Source: Ruegeria sp. HKCCA6707 (lineage in GTDB: Bacteria > Pseudomonadota > Alphaproteobacteria > Rhodobacterales > Rhodobacteraceae). Taken from it: a DNA stretch of 64,000 nt. Shown here in pieces: positions 61,162 to 64,000 of the stretch (its first letter is position 1; every line of letters begins with the position of its first letter). The stretch is taken from positions 1 through 64,000 of the forward strand of contig NZ_WQEG01000011.1 in NCBI RefSeq assembly GCF_013033515.1, given 5' to 3'. Below the pieces are notes generated by a model. It made no database searches, had not been told where the DNA came from, and saw only the letters and a program-made list of their open reading frames with translations. Position numbers and translations under genes: made by a program.

Positions 61162-61979
61162 CCCGGATTGACCGCCGTGCCTTGTTTGCCTCAGGTGCCG
61201 CCGCAGCGTTGCTGGCGGCCACCGGCGCGACCTTGGCGGATACGCCGAAACAGGGCGGGACCCTGCGTCTGGCGGTGCCGCGTGATGACAGTCTGGATCA
61301 GGTCGCGCGAGGGGCCGTCTTTGACACGCTGACCGAGATTGCACCCGACGGCACCTTGCGCGGTGAGCTGGCGACAGGCTGGCATACGGATGCCGAGGCG
61401 CGCGTTTGGACCTTTGATCTGCGTCAGGACGTGCTGTTTCACGATGGGGCTGCGCTGGACGTGACCGATGTGCTGGCTGTTCTGGCGCGCGTTGGCCAGG
61501 CCGAGGCCCTGTCACCCTTCCAACTGCGGTTGGAGCTGGCCGACAGCAACCCCGGTTTGCCGTTTCTTCTGGCCGACAGCCCCTTTGTGATTACCGGCGC
61601 CGGGCAAGAGGTCTCGCCTCTGCACGCGGCCAATGGCACTGGCTGTTATCGGGTTGAGCGCGCCGAAGACAATCGTCATTTCCTGGGCCGCCGCGTGGAC
61701 AATCACTATAGGGCCGGAACCGCCGGTTGGGCCGATGCGGTTGAGGTGATCGTGATCCCCGATCCCTCCGTGCGCGCCGAGGCGCTGCGCGATGGTTACG
61801 TGGATGTTGCGGCCTTGCCTGATGCCGCCGGGCTGAAGGGCGTGCGCGGATTGCGCTTTCACCCGTCCGAATCGGACATGGCGCTTGCGGTGGCCTCGAT
61901 GGTTGGTTTGCCGCGCCAATTGGGTCAGTCCCGCGCGTTGGATGATGGGCGATTGGCCGAAAGATGGTGGATCGCCTAA
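61158..61979 (+). CDS. Half-length family 5 solute-binding protein
   Basis: A 273-residue exported protein with an RR-containing signal (IDRRALFASGAAAALLAATG). It has the opening of family 5 peptide-binding proteins (GGTLRLAVPRDDSLDQVARGAVFDTLTEIAPDGTLRGELATGWHTDAEARVWTFDLRQDVLFHDG) but is about half of the usual 500 residues and lacks the second lobe. It is coupled by ATGA to a proline iminopeptidase, and no ABC transporter genes follow. A peptide-sensing or chaperone-like role is possible; function unknown. Confidence 0.8.
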   Translation: MTRIDRRALFASGAAAALLAATGATLADTPKQGGTLRLAVPRDDSLDQVARGAVFDTLTEIAPDGTLRGELATGWHTDAEARVWTFDLRQDVLFHDGAALDVTDVLAVLARVGQAEALSPFQLRLELADSNPGLPFLLADSPFVITGAGQEVSPLHAANGTGCYRVERAEDNRHFLGRRVDNHYRAGTAGWADAVEVIVIPDPSVRAEALRDGYVDVAALPDAAGLKGVRGLRFHPSESDMALAVASMVGLPRQLGQSRALDDGRLAERWWIA

Positions 61980-62049
61980 GGCGAAAAAGATCGCCTTGAT
62001 CACATTCTCAGACAATCGTCTTGCAGACTCGGGCCATCCTGCGTATATG

Positions 62050-62141
62050 CCTTCGTAACAGCGGCGTGTCGGGCGAAGGTCTGAGGCTCCACCGGAAAGT
62101 TCGACGGGCCGCGCGCCCGTTTTTTTGTGCCCGACCGAAGG
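62050..62141 (+). promoter_or_regulatory. Structured leader upstream of rimP-nusA
   Basis: CCTTCG (62050-62055) can pair with CGAAGG at either 62074-62079 or 62136-62141, the second lying near the rimP ribosome binding region. GTCGGGC (62068-62074) pairs with GCCCGAC (62129-62135), enclosing the T-tailed hairpin at 62104-62126. Switching between these pairings could set read-through into rimP. This is inference from complementarity only. Confidence 0.4.
62104..62126 (+). terminator. Terminator or attenuator hairpin before rimP
   Basis: Stem ACGGGC / GCCCGT with a 5-base loop, followed directly by six further T. It lies 125 bp after the solute-binding gene and 28 bp before rimP, so it ends the pip transcript or attenuates rimP-nusA. 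Confidence 0.8.
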
Positions 62142-62153
62142 GTAGAGAACCTG

Positions 62154-62744
62154 ATGACAAATGACTTGATAGCCAAAGCTGCCATTGACCGGCGACTGGC
62201 CGAGATCATCACCCCCGTGATCGAGGATCTGGGGTATGAGCTGGTGCGCATCCGCTTGATGAGCGGTAAGCAGACCACGTTGCAGATCATGGCAGACAAG
62301 CCCGATGGTGGCATCGAAGTGGATGACTGCGCCGAGATTTCGAACGCGGTCAGCGCCACGCTGGATGTCGAGGATCCGATTTTGGACGCCTATACGCTTG
62401 AAGTGTCCAGCCCGGGGATCGACCGTCCCCTGACCCGTCTCAAGGACTTTGAGACTTTCGAAGGCTATGAGGCCAAGATCGAGACCGCAGAATTGATCGA
62501 TGGACGCCGCCGGTTCAAAGGTGAGTTGGCCGGGATCGAAGGGGACGAGGTTTTGATCAACATCCCCGAAGGGTCCGAGACGATCACAATCGGTCTGCAG
62601 TTTGACTGGCTGAGCGATGCCAAGCTGGTTCTGACCGATGATCTGATCAAGGAAATGCTGCGCCAGCGCAAAGATGCCGGTGCCCTGAACGAAAACGCTT
62701 TCGACGAGATTGAGACCGAAGGGTCCGAAGAGGAGACGAACTGA
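62154..62744 (+). CDS. rimP: Ribosome maturation factor RimP
   Basis: A 196-residue 30S assembly factor. N-terminal domain ([21 protein letters not shown]) and central family signature [38 protein letters not shown], then an SH3-like C-terminal domain with an acidic tail ([10 protein letters not shown]). ATG 62154 is used; no strong ribosome binding site other than GGGTAGAG. Its stop overlaps the nusA start (TGATG), the classical rimP-nusA order. Confidence 0.95.
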   Translation: MTNDLIAKAAIDRRLAEIITPVIEDLGYELVRIRLMSGKQTTLQIMADKPDGGIEVDDCAEISNAVSATLDVEDPILDAYTLEVSSPGIDRPLTRLKDFETFEGYEAKIETAELIDGRRRFKGELAGIEGDEVLINIPEGSETITIGLQFDWLSDAKLVLTDDLIKEMLRQRKDAGALNENAFDEIETEGSEEETN

Positions 62745-64000
62745 TGGCAATCACCTCAGCCAACCAACTGGAGCTGTTGCAGACCGCCGAGGCCGTGGCC
62801 CGCGAAAAGATGATCGACCCCGGTCTGGTTGTCGAAGCGATGGAGGAATCGCTCGCCCGCGCCGCCAAGAGCCGTTACGGCGCCGAGATGGACATCCGCG
62901 TGTCCATCGACCGCAAAACCGGCAAGGCGACCTTTACCCGCGTGCGCACCGTGGTCGAGGATGAAGAGCTTGAGAATTATCAGGCCGAGTTCACTGTCGA
63001 ACAAGCCAAGCAATATATGGAAAACCCCGAGGTCGGTGACGTCTTTGTGGAAGAAGTTCCTCCGGTCGAAATGGGCCGTATCGCCGCGCAATCTGCGAAG
63101 CAGGTTATCCTGCAAAAGGTGCGTGAGGCCGAGCGGGATCGTCAGTACGAAGAATTCAAGGATCGCGCAGGCACCATCATCAATGGCGCCGTGAAACGCG
63201 AAGAGTTCGGCAATGTCATCGTTGATCTGGGCGGTGCCGAGGCCGTTCTGCGCCGCAATGACAAGATTGGTCGCGAAAGCTATCGCCCAAATGACCGCGT
63301 GCGCGCCTATATCAAAGAGGTCCGCCGCGAAGTGCGCGGCCACCAGATCTTCCTGTCGCGGACAGCGCCGGAATTCATGGCCGAGCTGTTCAAGATGGAA
63401 GTCCCCGAGATCTATGACGGCATTATCGAAGTCAAGGCCGTGGCCCGTGACCCCGGTTCGCGTGCCAAGATTGCCGTGATCTCATATGACGGTTCTATCG
63501 ACCCTGTCGGCGCTTGCGTTGGTATGCGCGGCAGCCGGGTGCAGGCCGTTGTGAACGAGTTGCAGGGCGAAAAGATCGACATCATCCCGTGGAACGAAGA
63601 TCAGCCGACGTTCCTGGTGAACGCGCTTCAGCCTGCCGAGGTCTCCAAAGTGGTTTTGGACGAAGAGGCTGGCAAGATCGAAGTTGTGGTGCCTGAGGAA
63701 CAGCTGAGCCTCGCCATCGGTCGTCGTGGTCAGAACGTGCGTCTGGCCAGCCAGCTGACCGGTCTGGATATCGATATCATGACCGAAGCTGAAGAATCTG
63801 CGCGTCGCCAGAAGGAATTCGAAGCCCGCACCCAACTGTTCATGGACAGCCTGGATCTGGACGAATTCTTCGCTCAACTTCTGGTTTCGGAAGGGTTCAC
63901 CAACCTGGAAGAAGTGGCCTATGTCGAGATCGAAGAACTGCTGGTCATCGACGGAGTGGATGAAGGTACCGCGCAAGAATTGCAAACCCGTGCCCGTGAG
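62744..64000 (+). CDS. nusA: Transcription termination/antitermination protein NusA (partial)
   Basis: 419 codons run to the right edge without a stop. The N-terminal RNA-polymerase-binding domain ([36 protein letters not shown]), S1 domain ([22 protein letters not shown]), KH1 ([34 protein letters not shown]) and KH2 ([20 protein letters not shown]) are visible, then the beginning of a helical C-terminal repeat ([15 protein letters not shown]). It modulates pausing and termination. Overlap of TGATG with rimP. Full length would be about 520-540 residues. Confidence 0.97.
   Translation, partial: MAITSANQLELLQTAEAVAREKMIDPGLVVEAMEESLARAAKSRYGAEMDIRVSIDRKTGKATFTRVRTVVEDEELENYQAEFTVEQAKQYMENPEVGDVFVEEVPPVEMGRIAAQSAKQVILQKVREAERDRQYEEFKDRAGTIINGAVKREEFGNVIVDLGGAEAVLRRNDKIGRESYRPNDRVRAYIKEVRREVRGHQIFLSRTAPEFMAELFKMEVPEIYDGIIEVKAVARDPGSRAKIAVISYDGSIDPVGACVGMRGSRVQAVVNELQGEKIDIIPWNEDQPTFLVNALQPAEVSKVVLDEEAGKIEVVVPEEQLSLAIGRRGQNVRLASQLTGLDIDIMTEAEESARRQKEFEARTQLFMDSLDLDEFFAQLLVSEGFTNLEEVAYVEIEELLVIDGVDEGTAQELQTRARE

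Overview
The window is a chromosomal segment of a GC-rich alphaproteobacterium, most likely a marine Rhodobacteraceae/Roseobacter-type organism. This rests on gene content and order seen here: the kdsD-lptC-lptA-lptB-hpf-ptsN run, the oxyR/katG divergon, glnK-amtB, glcDEF, a DUF1523 protein next to a flagellar P-ring gene, and several small membrane proteins of a Rhodobacterales type. No tRNA, rRNA, CRISPR array, insertion sequence or prophage was seen. Genes are dense, often joined by 1-4 base start/stop overlaps (ATGA, GTGA, TGATG), and many convergent pairs share a bidirectional hairpin terminator.

Layout. 0.3-8.3 kb: SnoaL-like protein, ilvD facing an XRE-cupin regulator across a 17-bp inverted repeat, sulfurtransferase plus aminotransferase, Asp/Glu racemase, and glnK-amtB. 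8.5-17.7 kb: class A PBP, leuB, peroxiredoxin, oxyR/katG, a secreted EEP-fold protein and a membrane protein. 18-24.8 kb: leuCD with an HdeD-type membrane gene between them, a DUF2975/XRE pair, a lipoprotein, rsfS-rlmH and small proteins. 24.9-28.9 kb: glcDEF for glycolate oxidation, behind a palindromic operator. 28.9-33.1 kb is stress-flavoured: two tandem secreted trypsin-like proteases, an hsp20 gene with a sigma-32-like promoter and a ROSE-like RNA thermometer, a CBS protein and an Hsp70-like protein. An AT-rich acyltransferase gene follows, then a phytase-like exported protein with a Pho-box-like upstream site.

36.9-44.7 kb is the most unusual part: ten same-strand genes, mostly overlapping or closely spaced. 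They encode a long coiled-coil protein, an AAA-type P-loop ATPase, two soluble proteins of unknown family and six small membrane proteins, the last a DUF1523 member. This is the best candidate in the window for an undescribed system. Next to it, on the other strand, are flgI and a gene in which a lytic transglycosylase runs directly into what looks like the C-terminal end of FlgL, suggesting a deletion scar in a flagellar locus.

46.6-64 kb is mostly housekeeping: an Lrp regulator and MFS exporter; RNase D and the LPS precursor/transport genes with hpf and ptsN (rpoN is absent from the usual place); CAP lipoprotein; L,D-transpeptidase; hemH; methyltransferase, comF, grxC, nitrilase-family amidohydrolase, marR, ubiG, proline iminopeptidase, a half-length solute-binding protein; and rimP-nusA, which runs off the right edge.

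All functional names are read from protein motifs and remembered family features; no database search was run.
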